Of a stretch of 64,000 nt of DNA, positions 25,459 to 38,870 are shown in pieces. The notes under the pieces are model-generated. The model did not search any database. It was not told where the DNA came from and saw only the letters and a program-made list of their open reading frames with translations. Position 1 is the stretch's first letter; each line of letters begins with the position of its first letter. The translations under genes were made by a program, and so were the position numbers. Source of the stretch: Tubiluchus corallicola (Eukaryota > Priapulida > Priapulimorpha > Priapulimorphida > Tubiluchidae); NCBI GenBank assembly GCA_030141605.1, contig JAQGDQ010000012.1, forward strand, positions 1,134,359-1,198,358, written 5' to 3'.

Positions 25459-28400
25459 TCAGTACTTTGGTCGTTTGTATGAAGATCCATCATCACCATC
25501 TTGCCGCCGTTTTATTATCTGTAAATGAAAAAGAAAGCTAGCTATTATACATGATTAATTATACAGAAACAAATCAACCCTCCAGTCTATTACTTTAGAG
25601 TCTAGTCTGCATTATCAATCTGCTTATTCATTTTGCTGCAGGTTGTCTTTGTTAACTTTCCACACAGTCTGACAAGCCAACAGTTTGGTTTCCAAAAATT
25701 TACTGTAAATAAACACAAAAGAAGCTAAAAATATTATGTTGTCAACACAGTTTTGTTACACTACTACAATGTTTTGCCTTTGCAAATGCATGCATAGGGA
25801 TTCAAATTTCCAGAGACAGTGGGTAAGAAAATATAAGCTGTACAGCCTCACATGCACTTTGTCTGGCTGGGTGTTAAATTAATCACTCTGTAAACATGAT
25901 CTTAGTATGATATAGTTGTACATATATAGCCTGGAATAATGTAGCTGTACGTATATTTCAAAGATTTGTCACATTATACTCGTAGGTATTCATTATCGAG
26001 ACTCGAATTAAAATACATGTCAGTCAAATCGTATTAGAATGCGAACCTCTCTTAACGCCCATATTTTTGGCCAAATAAAATGTTCACATTTGGATAGATA
26101 TGCGGGAGGCATAAAAAATGTGCTGAAGTGAAGACTACAACAGTATTAGAAGCATTTGCCCTGCAAAGTTTAAATTTCACAGCATGCTATTACAATATAT
26201 TAAGTTTTAGCTGTAAAAGTTACAAGTTACTCGCTTAATGCCACCTTTTTTAGTCCCAAGAAAACTGTATAAAGAGGTTTTTTCTGCATTCATTAGATAA
26301 GTTAGTAGTGTACTTTTTCATTCCACACCAGAGACTACGTGTCTGCATAATGCTATTAGCTAAATACAAAACCTTTAGGAGGGTAGGATTAGCAAGAGAG
26401 CATGGTTATTAATATTCCGTGCAAGTTACCCCTAATCTAGTTTGAGAAGAAGTTTTAGCTCTGAGATTTAGCGATTACTCCTCTCCACTTATCAAACAGT
26501 AAAACATGAAGATTACGCACATTACTGATTTTTGCCCACTGTTGATCGAGTTTCTGTTTTTCAGTCTTCTCGTTGAAATTGCGTCTAGTCTTTCGGCCTT
26601 CAGTCATCTTAACTCCAAACTGGAAAGCTGCTCTGTTAAAACAATGTAAATAGATACTTCACTGGCAACCTGACTTTGCGACAAAAAAGTAGTGATACAT
26701 GTACATTCATAATTAGAGAACTGATAAGCAAGTTATGAAATTGAGTAGTACAAGCATGAAATTTCAGAGTAGGTCAGTAAGGTAATACATGAGCCACTAC
26801 ACAAACCTTCTATCATCTACAATTGTGTACAGGTCCATGAACAATTATTAGAATTGCTATGAGATGAAACACTGGCACTTTTGTCTTTCTGGTGGTTATT
26901 TTCCTGTTTACTGACAATTCAATGATTTCGTAAACAAAAAAAATGGCAAGACTTCATGTACCTGATGTTCAGTTATGTAAATTTACTGATATTACAGCCA
27001 AATAGCTAATGAGTTTTATGCTAACACATGTAAGGCTTATAATGTCTCTGTCATTCCTACCTAATATACATAATTAATTTTAAACCTTACCAAATATACT
27101 TACCTATACAGTAGGCGTCGCTTAATAGACTCACTTTGGGACCAAAGTGTTTTGACCCAATTAACCGACTGAACCTATTAACCGATGGGTGTAGTAATAC
27201 TGGTATAGAGATATGAGTTCACCAGCTTACTGTGCACTGCAAAGGTTTTTATTGAATTTTAGAAACCTTGTAAAGCTTAAATTCCTTTGTACAGTTAAAA
27301 ATTAGAAAACATATTTTAAAATATTAAGTTATATAAGTGAATTAGCAATAAATTAAAAAGTACACTTTTTTAACCCGCACAAGTCTACTTATTTGCAAAA
27401 ATTACAAATTTTTTTTGAAAAATGGCTGCTTCATTTTATCACAAAGAAGTTGGCCCACAAAGTTCTCAAAATAATAAAAATGTTGAAAATCTGTTGTTGC
27501 ATGATGCACAAATTCTCGTAAAATACTTAGTGCTAGGCATGCTTAAACTGTTGGTGGTGCCCGCAGCTTCGTCTGTAGCTTCGCCTAAGCTCCAGCTTGC
27601 TATAATTCTGACGTACTTACTGTACTGTACCTGCGTCCAAGGCATAACAGCAACAGCTAAGTGATTAAACTTTCTGGCAGAGACAGCCAGAGCTTCAAAA
27701 GCAAACCGCTAAACAAGAGATTAAATGTTTAGCTTCCAGGAATTCTTGGGTAACAAGATTAATTGCAGTGGACCAGCCGGTCAAAGCAAACTATTAGGCT
27801 AACATAATTAGGGTACCCTAAATGTTTCTGCTTACAAACAAAACAGTATTTAACATGATTGTTTCTATGTATATTATAGGACAAAAGCCAACTAAGATGA
27901 TATAAAAATCACATAAGCTTTTTAGTCACTTGAAAGTGTCTTATTGAAGCATGTGAAGGAAAAATATTGAGTCAATTATGCGGAGTTATTTGAGACAATT
28001 ACCAGTAGTTTTTATGTACATTTGAATAGAAGCGGCCCGTACCAGACGTATTTGAGTAAATTAAGCGATTGAGTTTATTAATCGTGAGTCTATTAAGAGG
28101 CACCTTCTGTATTTTGATTTTGTCAAATCAATGACGTAGTGATTTTTAGACATTCTAAAAAAACAAGATCTTCATAATGTTAAAATTACGTTAAAAAATA
28201 CAGATAAATTTAGTCTGTATTAAACTGGAATTTCCCGTCCCAATCAAGTGCGTCAAGCGGAAAATGAACTGGAAATCAGCATACAAGGGATGGAAAACTG
28301 AAAGACCTTATTATTGCAGCAATATATAAAGACAAGTAGAGAAAATTTTAATGTGCAAAACGAAAGTGTGAAATTGATGGGCGGCCATACTTTGGTAAAG

Positions 28401-31400
28401 CTTCCTTTGTAGACATGTAGTCCTGATACTCTTCTTGTGTATCAAAGTCCCATCGCCCAACAGGCCCTTTCTTGTTTCCAAGGTCCATTTTACTGTAATC
28501 CACCTCATCGTCACTATCATCCACAGCATCCATCATCTCCGGGACACTAGAAATGGAAATGGAACCGTTACCTTCAGCATGCTGTAGAAAGTGAAATCAA
28601 AGAGACAATATCATCTCTCATCCACCAAAAAATCAGTAAAACTGTCATTTCCACAAAAATCAAAGTTGTTATCACACATGGTATATTGAAAAACCAATAA
28701 ACACTTCATCTCAGACATACTGCAAAACCAGTGAAAGTGATATTGCATTGCTTGCACTAGTCAGAAAATTTGTTTCTGTTTGAAAAACGGCATATGCAAT
28801 CTTATGAAACACGGTTTGCTTTGAAAGGATATTACGTGACCTTTTAAATCACAAAATAAAGATATTTGCACAATATCTTGATATCACTTTTATGATTGAA
28901 ACACAAATTCCTTAATTCAACACTTACGCAATTAAAAACAATGTAACAAAAGTACTTGATAAAGAAAGTTTTACAAAGAAACGGCATGAAAGGAGTGACC
29001 CAAGATAAACCTAAAAAAGTATGTGGAGTCAGCATTAATTGCTAATGCACATATAAAGTTTCATACTAAAAAAATACTAACCCAGGATAACATTCAGCAT
29101 AACTGTCTTCCTGGACAATTTTCTTAGCACTTTTTTGTTTGTATTTTTCTTCCTTCTCCATGTCCAATCTGGCTGCATCATCATACTGTTAATGATTTTT
29201 CAAATAAACATTATGCAAAAAGCTAACAAAATTTTTCGAAGATTTCGAAAATCGCAAAATAAATTACACTTGCATTTTTCACTAACACTTTTCATACAGT
29301 TAATTAAGCGGAAACATGGGTATTTATGTGGCAGTCACTAAACTTGTTTTGTTCCGATAGAGGTTTCGGAGTGCGGTATAGGTAGATGCATGTAACAGCA
29401 TTAGTCTCCATGTTAGTTAACAGTAAAGAAACAGGAAACCTTTTAATAAATATTGGCAAGAAATATATTTCTTTTCAGATTGTGACAAGATATGCAGTAA
29501 CATATGACATAATTTCTACTGAAGTTAAAGAAGTTGCAAAGAAATATCTACACTAGAGTGTACTTACCTTAGAAAATTTGTCATTAATAGATTTAACCAT
29601 GTCTTTTACTTCTCTCGCTGAAGGTCTATCGTCTCTTTCTCTAAAAAAACGTAAACACAACTAATTCTGAAATTAAGAATTCATTAAGAGAACTTTTATA
29701 ATGGATGCCAAGTTATGCTTATTACTTTAATATAATTATTCAAGGAATTTTCCATTTCTGGTCTGGCACCGGCGATCTAAATTTACACAACTAAAATTTT
29801 AACAAACGAAGTATGAGAAGCTTGTATGCCAGACAGGCGACATTATAATTTATTGCAAAATACAAAATAAGAATGAAAATGAGATAAATTTCCTGTTAAA
29901 ATAAGTACGGTAATTGGAAGAAAACATATTTATTTATTATTTATTACATACAGGAATGGTACAGTACATATTAGGAAGCAGATACAATGTGCACGTAGAA
30001 GACAACGCATAATACAATGCAGGTGTAAATGATGGGTGACAATAACAAGATTACAAACATATAATAATTACACAATTACGCAGTAATACAATTATTCAAA
30101 AATCAAGCAATAACGAATTATAATTACAAAAAAACATATCATATTAAACAAGTACAGAAAAAGGAGTTGTCAAAAGCAGAAAGTGTTTATATATGTATGT
30201 ACACATTAAACTGTCAAAACATAGACATTATCAAAACACTAGCATATTAATTATTATCATAATATAAAATAAAAATAAAAACCTGTCAGCATCTCTATCA
30301 GTTCTGTCTCGGTCCCTCTTGCTTCGCCCTCGGTCCCGTTCATCAATTCGTTCACGTTTTTCCTGTGCAAAGTTGAAAATTTGAACATTTAGGCATAAGT
30401 ATAAATCATGCAGAAATTGTTGGTGCATTACAAGCCAACCCTATTTAGGGTGAGCACAGCCGAGAGCTCAGAGTGTATGCTTTGCAACTGAAATCAAGTA
30501 GTGCCAATGTCAGGTTTAATGCTCGCTTTGGGTGGGCGATTTTATTTACAACAAATTCTAGAACACAAATACTACAAAAAACTTAATGAATATGCTGAAA
30601 GATCACAACAAACCAAGGGACATTCATGAGTATCCTCCATGTTTTTTAACCAGGCTAGTTAAGAAGTGGGTCATTTCATTTGATTAAAAAGAGGGCAAAA
30701 AAGGTCAATTTCAATACATTTCAATATTTACGATTTGGGTAACAAGTAACATGCTAGTAAATTGATTAGCTGAAACACTAAATTTCTTATTGCATTAAGC
30801 AAAAAATCGTTAATTAACGAAAAAACAATAGGGCTTTAGTTTTAATTAATAACAGTACGAATGTGCTATACCCCAACTAATATGCCAGTGGCCTACCTCT
30901 GCACAAAGGTTGATATTGCTCAAGGGTTGATCATCACAAAGCCAGCACAGAAAATGTGGAGAAAAGATTTTTTATGAAAGTTTAGTTGTAACAAAACTGA
31001 AAACTAACATGAGAAAAACAGTACAAAATTCATTACTGCAGGGAGTAAATTTTCAGCTGGGAGCCTGGTACAGTAACCTCTTCAACGAGGTACAGTAGGT
31101 AGGTACTTTCAAATTAGTTACCATATAGTTCTATGCACATGGGGAATGGGAACTCTACATTGTCCTATTAAGTACGGAAATTGTCGAACATTTTTTTAAC
31201 ATGCAGCATATTGCAAGAGGTTTAGAAATCGAGAATAAAAAAATAAATTTTGATGAAACCATGAAGCACTAAGACATTTTTTTACTTTCTATACAGTAAC
31301 AATATGATATTTACTCTATCATTATTATTCACCTTTCATTTCTTTCTTTTTATTATATTTTGTGCCTTTTCACTATGTTCTGCATTTTGTTTGCAAATAA

Positions 31401-34400
31401 ACCCCATTGATTTAAATAATTATAATTTTGAAATTTGAATTTTGTTTTGCATGTAATTTTGTTAAAATATAGGTTATGCTGATTTAAAGAACTACAAAAT
31501 AAAAGTTGATCAAATTTCTAGTCACCAACTTTATTGCAGTATATTGTATGAAATATTAAAACAGCATGAAGTATTTTGAGTTTGTAGCACAAAATTTTGC
31601 CATTCGAAATAATTCTGGTGCTTGGTTCTTTTTATTTTTTATTGCTTGCATGTATTATTGCAATTACGTTTTCATTTGCTTTTCATGTTGATGTTATTTG
31701 ATGTTGTTGTTATGATTGTGTTTGGCTTGAGATTTGTTTTAGTTATTTTGTTAATCATGCAATCATTATGACTTTTCATTTTGAAGTTTTCTTTATAAAT
31801 AAGTATAGTGGCATTGGCCACCTTAACATGGGATGGCAGCAGCGACGATAGTATGGTCTCTCTGTCATTCCATCTCACAAGTTATACTTGAAAGTTGTTG
31901 TTACTTGTATTTGTGATATCTAAAGAGACAATAAACAATTCTATTCTATTCTAGTCTATGTGGGGTTGAAACATTTTTGACCTGGCAGCTAGCCTTTAAA
32001 TAAGCCACTGAGTTATGGATTCTCATTCTTCTGATGGAGAAAACAATCCCTTTTTTTATTAAGGGAAGGAAATAGAATTCTTTGCTTCTAATATTGTACA
32101 ATAAATGATAAAAAACATAATTCTGAATATAATTTTGTCAACACAAATAAAATTGTCAACACACGCACGCATGCACACACACAAAGTAAATGAGGAATTT
32201 GTAAGCTTTTCTAGTTTGTAAGTTGTTGCAGAGATTCAATGAAAATATATTTTTGCAAAAGTAAAAAGGCCTAAATGTTAATTACCTCATCATCTCTCGG
32301 CTTTTCAAAATATGATTTGGGTTTATCTTTTTTGTCCTTTTCCCGTGTCTCTCGTGGCTGTTTAGCTACGGTGGGAACATATTCACCTATATCAGCATAT
32401 ATATTCTCATCTGCTCCAGGTAATTTTACTTGTTTTCCCACATCCATTTTTCCTAAAAAGTGACACTATGAGCTCAAGTATGAAAAATCACTTGCTTTCC
32501 ATTACAGAGAAAACAAAATCAGTTTCAGATGAGAGCTACAATGAAACTAGTAGGTAGAAAACGACATTGTAACTACATTCACCGTTTAGCATGATCAAAC
32601 CATATTCATTGCAAACAGAATGTTGGTCTTGGTCCAGCGATCCACCTAGAGGGCACATTTCACCAGTACTGGTCATAAGCTTGGTATTGTAGGCGCCAAA
32701 TTTTTCTGGTAATGATTTTGGGCTTGGTTTCAAGCACACTGGAACTAATCTTGATCTTACTCTCAAAATTTGGTCTTGATATTAAATCCAATTTATGCAA
32801 AATGTCATTAATTTTAGTGACTGACAGACTAATCAGCTTGTCATTAATTATTGATCAATTCAGTAAACTACTAAGCCGATGCTGCCGTAAAAATTGCTAA
32901 ATTTATAAAGTAAATAAAACTAAAATATTTAAAACTCACAGCAAAAGTTTTGACATGTTTAGCATATTGTTACGATAAATTTACACATGGCAACAATATT
33001 TCATTCAACTGCTTTCCCAATGAGATACAATTAACATTGTTCTGGATATCAAAAAAATGATAACATTGTGTTACTGAAATTTTATGGGAATACACTTTAC
33101 ACATAAAATAACTTCATAATTTATTCAACTTGTGATTGATCGGTGTCGGTGAACAGCAAAGTTGATCAACTTGTGATCGGCTTGACACCCAAAAATGTAG
33201 ATTAGCACACCAAAAGTTAATTTTAGTTTTGTTAACATAGTAGTTTTTTAATTATTTACATCATTTACCACAAGAAAGTCTTGGCATCATCTTGGTGATA
33301 AAGGTTGAAAATTCTTGAAAGTCTTGAAAATTATTGACTAAGACTCGATAACACTATTTTTGTGTACAACTTTTATCAACTTTAACAAGGTGTAGTAGCC
33401 ATCAGTACAATTAAACATCTATTGTAGCCTATATTACTAATATTTAGCAGCTATTCATTGTGACCCAACATATTTGGAACTACGTAATTCAACCACACCA
33501 GTGATTCAGTAGGTTCCTATTAATTACCAGCTAACCTCATAACCGTACCTTTATCCTTTTTCTTTTTTCTTCGTTCTCCCGACCGCAGATAAGAGAGCAC
33601 CTGTGTCAGCTTTTGAATCACTATGTCATTTGTTGACAAGGTAGTGGTAGACTGAAAATGATTAAAAATGGCTAGCGGAAAGCGTATAACAAAAAGCTAA
33701 TTCTTAAACAATTTATATAAGAATGGAATGCTATAAGTACTAGAATAATGACTGATGCACAGTAATAGAAGATCACAAGATAATCTTAAACACAGCGACT
33801 AATTAACAAATTAAAGTACAAGTAATGTTACTCATTGCTTAATGAAAACAATATTATTTGAACTGTTGAAGCATAGTCACGACAGCCTTTAACAACCTGT
33901 AAGGTGATCGTAGAAAGGTGATCGTTGAACTGCAACAAATAGGTGCATCTCTTAGTTCAATGTGAGTTTCTATGGTGATTCTATTGGACATAACACTACA
34001 GTCATTGCTTCCATAAATTGACAATTATTGATGTTAATACCTCTATACTGGGACAGTCTGCTTTACTTCTAATCAGTGTAGTTGGAATATCAGAATCGGC
34101 AAACTCATCGTCCAAATCTACTATGTACACCATTCTACGTGGAAGAAACAATTCATTTCGCTCATTCTTTTGCCAGCGAAAAGCAGCTCGGTAGATGTTC
34201 TTGCCTAAATAAAATGCAACAGAGCGAAAAATGAAAAGAAAAAGAAAACGGACAATAAATGTATGAAAGGAGTATAAAGCTCTCTGGCAAACTAGCAAGT
34301 TTTTAGACACCCGACACTGATGAGACACTACAGAAATCTTCAGCTGCCACAATGTGAGTTTGGCGTTATGCTTTAACAGTTTAGGAAATTGGTGAAATTC

Positions 34401-36643
34401 ATGTTGAGCCAAAGGCTACATGTTAATACCGAAAATTTTTCTAAGGATGTTTTCCATTAAACAGATATAAGGTAATACTACCTTAAAATGCAAAAATGCT
34501 TAGGTGTAAAAATAATAAGACTGGACCAGACAAGATTGGAAAAACCACTGTGAAAAGCTAAAAGAAAATGCATACACCAAGGACAAGAAGTAAAGACCGA
34601 TAATAATATCACAGATAGGTAAAACAAATTTTGTATTAACCAGTGGTCAATAATAAGTTTATTACACTGTTAGTTCTAATATCATAACACTAAATTACAT
34701 GAAATTACAAGAAATGCTGCGGCAGAAACTTTAGCAGATATTGCCTAACTATTGATGCCATTTATTCATACACGGCCTTGCACATTTGATTATACTGGTG
34801 GCTATATCGTGTGTCTTAACTTATGTGTGTCAAGTTGAGCTGACATTCCAGTCCTGAGTAAGACTGAAGTGTGTTTCACTATGTTAAATGCAGATAATTT
34901 CACTAGGCTAAAAATACCAGTGTAATATTACTAGTGTAAAACCAGTAATAATTTCAGTCACAAATGTCTGAAGCAATGAATTTGTTAAAATTTTAGAAGA
35001 TATTCACCCAGTTTTGTTCTAAATTGTATTTTTTCTTCTTCTTCCTGTTCCTTGTCTCTAAAAAATTATAAACAATATTTTCAATTTAAACATGAACTTA
35101 CAATAAGAGAACATAAGAACAAGTGAAAAGTTAAATACAGACGTACTTGGCACAACAAGTATTTTTGGCTGAGTTACACAGGGATTTAAAAATAAGATAA
35201 TAAACATCCTTACTTATCTTTCTTTTTAGTAACTGTATGTTCCATCATATCCTCTTGTTCTTGCTCTTTCGCTAAAATCTCACTGCGCACCTATAAATGG
35301 AACAGTAAACTTTAAAGCACAATGTGAAAAAAGTATTATCAGACTCCTACCTATTTTGCCGCAAAAGTCAGTTTTTAATAAAAATTATTTATAAGCACTA
35401 TGGAACGATATACAAAAAAAAACGGTTATAGTGATAATGCAATTGTACTTGTAATCAAATACCAAGTGGAAAGTGCAACTCTTGTAACAAAAAACAATCT
35501 GTAAAACTTTCAATGGCGTACCTTTTGCAAAAGGGCATAGTCGAGACCTCTCACTAAATGAGTGTGTTCCATGTCACCACCCAAAAATTTCGATTCCTGA
35601 ATCATTTGTCTCCTCCTTTCAGCTGCATCTACTGTCCTGTAAGAAAAGAGAACTAATTTAGTGAAATGTGTTACTACTGTGTAAAGTAATTTAAGATCTC
35701 TATTTGCTTCACATTAAAATAAATTCAAATGATAACGATGATGATGATTCTAAAGAATAATTCCTCTTTATCTCCCTTGACACGGCTGCAAACAGTGCTG
35801 AGGTACACAAGCAACGCTATTAAATACATAGACTTTACTTTAAATACATTAAAAACAATTAGTTGCAAAAGTGTAAATTGTAAATGATATAATATTTTAT
35901 TTTTTTTTGGTTGGAACTAACAACTTACGAGCTGATATCTGGTGCCACTGCCCTGTAGTTAGCCGTGGTGCTTATAAGTTCCACATCAGCATAATCCTTG
36001 TTGTCACCTTCTCGGCGCTCTCTAGCCTAAGAAGTTAAATAACAAACCTTTACTTTTACACTAAATGTTGCTATTCAGCCTTTTTTAGGTTGAGAAAAGA
36101 AATACAATAAAATGTAGATCTAGCACAACTAACCCTGTCACGATATTTCTTAGCCAACTCAGCCTGTTTTTCTTCTTCCATTTTCTTCAACTTTGCATAG
36201 AAGCTCTTTTTCTTTTTCCTTGCCTCGGCCGCTTCATGTCCATGTTCAACAATTTCTGCTTTGCTTTCCATACGAATTTTTGGTGTCGGCATTGTGGATG
36301 GGGTGTGCACCGATGCCGGTGTCATCAGCAGCTTACGGAAATCAGCATTCGTCATAGGATGACTATTAAACAGTTACATAATTAATGAGCAATTGTAGTA
36401 GAACAGACTTTAACAGAACTAAATTATTACAGAAGTAATAAAGTTAAGAGAAACCACCAATTACGCAAAGCTGATAAAGAGGGAGAGAAACGATTTTTAA
36501 GCCTGACTTAATTTCAACATAATTTAAACATAATTAAAGAAATGTAGTGGTAATCATATCACTTACAGTTCATCTTCTCCCTCGTCATCATCAGAATGGT
36601 TAAGATGTTCCGGTGGCAGTGGATTTGAATATGGACCATCCAT
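25459..36643 (-). CDS. IK: RED protein (IK cytokine), spliceosome component, complete, 15 exons, 554 aa
   Basis: Exons from the 5' end: 36643-36567, 36362-36134, 36026-35929, 35636-35522, 35290-35214, 35057-35008, 34204-34041, 33651-33549, 32452-32286, 30362-30283, 29640-29568, 29185-29082, 28546-28391, 26632-26521, 25518-25459. All GT..AG, total 1,665 nt; human RED is about 557 aa. Landmarks: 'MTNADFRKLLMTP', 'KKKKSFYAKL', 'KYRDR..ARERREGDNKDY', 'TTANYRAVAPD', 'KFLGGDMEHTHLVRGLD', 'KNERNELFLPRRMVYIVDL', 'DIPTTLIRSKADCP' (RED_N), a short Arg/Asp/Glu tract (about 361-392), then 'YAECYPG', 'DDEVDYSKMD', 'KKGPVGRWDFDTQEEY', 'EALPKAAFQFGVKM' and the end 'YKRPKY' (RED_C). RED works in the nucleus with SMU1 in B complex activation of the spliceosome. 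The R-E/D repeat is much shorter than in mammals. Introns carry repeats. The 28546 acceptor was chosen because it alone keeps phase; so was the GTGCGT donor at 26520. Confidence 0.95.
27109..28109. mobile_element. pogo/Tigger-like non-autonomous DNA transposon, 1,001 bp, TA target site
   Basis: The left end CAGTAGGCGTCGCTTAATAG and the reverse complement of the right end CAGAAGGTGCCTCTTAATAG are followed on both sides by ACTCAC, so the inverted ends match at 21 of the first 26 bases. TA lies directly outside each end (27107-27108 and 28110-28111), the target duplication of the Tc1/mariner/pogo superfamily. A second ATTAA-containing block repeats inside both arms. The interior frame (27422-27664) does not look like a DDE transposase, so the copy is probably non-autonomous. 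It sits in the RED intron between exons 13 and 14. Confidence 0.8.
29925..30130 (-). mobile_element. possible retroelement 3' end with AATA-type tail (minus strand)
   Basis: On the minus strand the sequence ends in GTATGTAATAAATAATAAAT, an AATAA-type microsatellite tail after a non-coding stretch, as at LINE or SINE 3' ends. It lies in a RED intron. No coding part is present. Confidence 0.3.
31590..31960 (+). mobile_element. probable LINE 3' end with (TTCTA)n tail in a RED intron
   Basis: A T-rich stretch runs into AAAGAGACAATAAACAATTC followed by TATTCTATTCTAG. A polyadenylation-like AATAAA directly before a short pentamer tail is a common LINE 3' terminus. The stretch before it (TTGGCCACCTTAACATGGGA to TCTCTCTGTCATTCC) looks like the last coding or UTR part of a LINE. 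No RT motif survives here. Confidence 0.4.
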
Positions 36644-36879
36644 GATGCTTTCACTACAATAAGTTGGCTGCCAAAATTACTTAGTTTTGACGACTAGGAT
36701 TGACACGAACCCTATAAAGTAAATATGCAAATCTAAAATTTAAATGGAACATATTAAATTGAAGCTTAATGTAATAAAAAAAAGTATAAAGGGTGACAAG
36801 GCTCTACTGATAGCTTATATTTTTTAATTATTACTCAATTTTCCTCAATGAAAGCAACTTAGCTGTCCCCAGCAATGTT
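36644..36879. promoter_or_regulatory. short upstream region of RED, before a LINE copy
   Basis: Only about 240 bases separate the RED start codon from the first recognisable LINE sequence, so the RED promoter and 5' UTR must lie in this gap or overlap the LINE. No TATA box or other core element was recognised. Confidence 0.3.
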
Positions 36880-38870
36880 AATGAAATTTAGACAACAGTG
36901 GTAACAAAGCAGTTGCTTGTTTTTTCGATTTGAAAAAAGCTTATGACTGTGTATGGCGAGATGGTCGTTTAGTCAAGTTATTTTTAATCTACCATATAAC
37001 TGGTTGTGGATTAAAAGTTTTTTTTATCAAACAGACATGCCAGGTGTCTGGTTAATGGTTATTACGGTTCTGAGTTTGTTTCTTCCAAGGGTTTACCACA
37101 AGGGAGTGTTGTTTCACCAACTTTATTCAACATTTTAATAGCTGATATGTCCAAGTCTATACTGGGAAATCATTGCAAGTATGCAGATGGTGGTACTTTA
37201 TGGCACACTGGTCCGGATGTCATCAGTTTAGCTTCACTAGTTTGCTCTGACGTGGAACATACTATTAACTAGTGTTCATTATGGCATATGTCACTTAATT
37301 TAAGTAAAACTGAAATTACTGTGTTTAGTAGAGTTCCTTATATACTACCTAGTAATTCACCTTTTTTGTGTTAATGATGTGTTGTTAAACAGAATCGGTT
37401 TTAAAAGTTATTTGACATTACCCTTTCACACCTAGATTGCAAAACTTTCAATGAAAGCTAGCAAAGTTCTTTCATACATTAGAGAAATGAAAGGTGTTGC
37501 TAATATTTCTACAGTACATCTACCAAGTATTTGTAAATCACTTGTTCGTTCGTTGATGGAATATGGTGTTATCATCTGGCAAGTTACAGTTCCTAAAGAA
37601 CTGGCTATATTAGAAACTGTTCAATGCAAGGCTTTGGCTTTATGTCTGGACCTTCCTTCGACTTCTGGTGTTGAAACATTCGAGGTAGCCAGTGGTGTAC
37701 CTCCGCTGATTTACGATTTTCTGAACTTGCTGTTACAGAGCTCACAAAAATTTAATCTAAGCCACTGTCTAATCCTCTGAATCAATAGCTAGAAGAAATT
37801 AAAGCAAGCGGTATGGGTAATATCAAGTTTTTTCCTCCTATGGCAAAAGCTGTTTCTCTGGCACGTGAGGTTGAAAAGAATGGGAAGATTATAATGTCTC
37901 AGTTGGTTCTGAAAGTTGATTTCAATCTAAATGACAATTTTACAGATAATCCGCTGGCTAAACCTAATTATTGGATTGTACTAGGATCCTCAAGGAATAG
38001 GTCAGAAGCATAAGAACAACTTGGGAAAGTCTTAGTTTTGAATTCTTTATCCAGGATTCCAGAAAATGCTGTTTTTGTATTTACTGATGGTTCTTGTATT
38101 GACAAGGCCATGTAGAGCGGAATCAGTAATTTGCTCACATTTTCACGAATTTCATCAGATCAGTAAACGAGTAGCATTGCGTGGATCCATACTGTAGGCT
38201 TAACTCTTTGCTGTATTTGCTGTTTTACAGTTGCAGAGCAAATAAGCTTTATATTTACAGATGTTAGAAATGTAACAGTTTTTTCAGACAGTCAGTGCTC
38301 TGTTACAAAGATTTATGTGATAGTATAAAAATTTATGTTACATTTTTTTCTAGTATTGATATTCACGTTAACTTTGTGCAGGTTCCTGGTCCTTGTAATA
38401 TTATTGGAAATGATCTCGCTGATTCCTTGGCTAAAAACGCTGCCAATGATGCTCAGTTTATGGATACAAATTCCTGTATTTACACTTTGCAAGACGTCAA
38501 GAATGCAAGCCATAAAACTTTACATCGTAAATGGCAGTTTCGGTGGAATCGCTCTTAAAATGGTAGACTCTTCTATAACTTGTGTCATCCTATGATCTTC
38601 AATAGAAGGCTAGATTTTGCGTAAAAGCCCAAGTATTTCCAAGTTTCTTCAATTACATACGGTCTACTCTAAACTTAACTACTATCTTCATAAGATTGGA
38701 GGCGTTAATTCGCCACTCTGTAAGCGGGGTTTAATCGCAACCTACATCTTATTAAATTTACCAAAATTCTTAAATACTCATCCACAAAAATTCACAGATT
38801 TTGACGTCGCTTAACTTTGGTTTCATTACGTTCCACTTCCAGGCTAGAAATAACTCGGTTTTAATATTGT
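36880..38870 (+). mobile_element. decayed LINE with reverse transcriptase, RNase H and zinc knuckle-like end
   Basis: Plus-strand order: 'AVACFFDLKKAYDCVWR' (RT domain A, ~36905-36955), 'GLPQGSVVSPTLFNILIADM' (domain B, ~37090-37150), 'CKYADGGTLW' (domain C, YADD changed to YADG, ~37175), 'MSLNLSKTEITVFSR' (domain D, ~37285), 'VLSYIREMKGVANI' to 'ILETVQCKALALCL' (thumb region), 'FTDGSCIDKA' (RNase H DGS motif, ~38080), 'FSDSQCSV' (RNase H, ~38285), 'VPGPCNIIGNDLADSLAKNA' (RNase H end, ~38380-38440), then 'YYLHKIGGVNSPLCKRG' (the usual Cys-rich end). Frames are broken by stops. RT plus RNase H points to the I/jockey/R1/LOA side of the LINE tree. It is a different family from the copy at 22300-24545. 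Confidence 0.88.
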
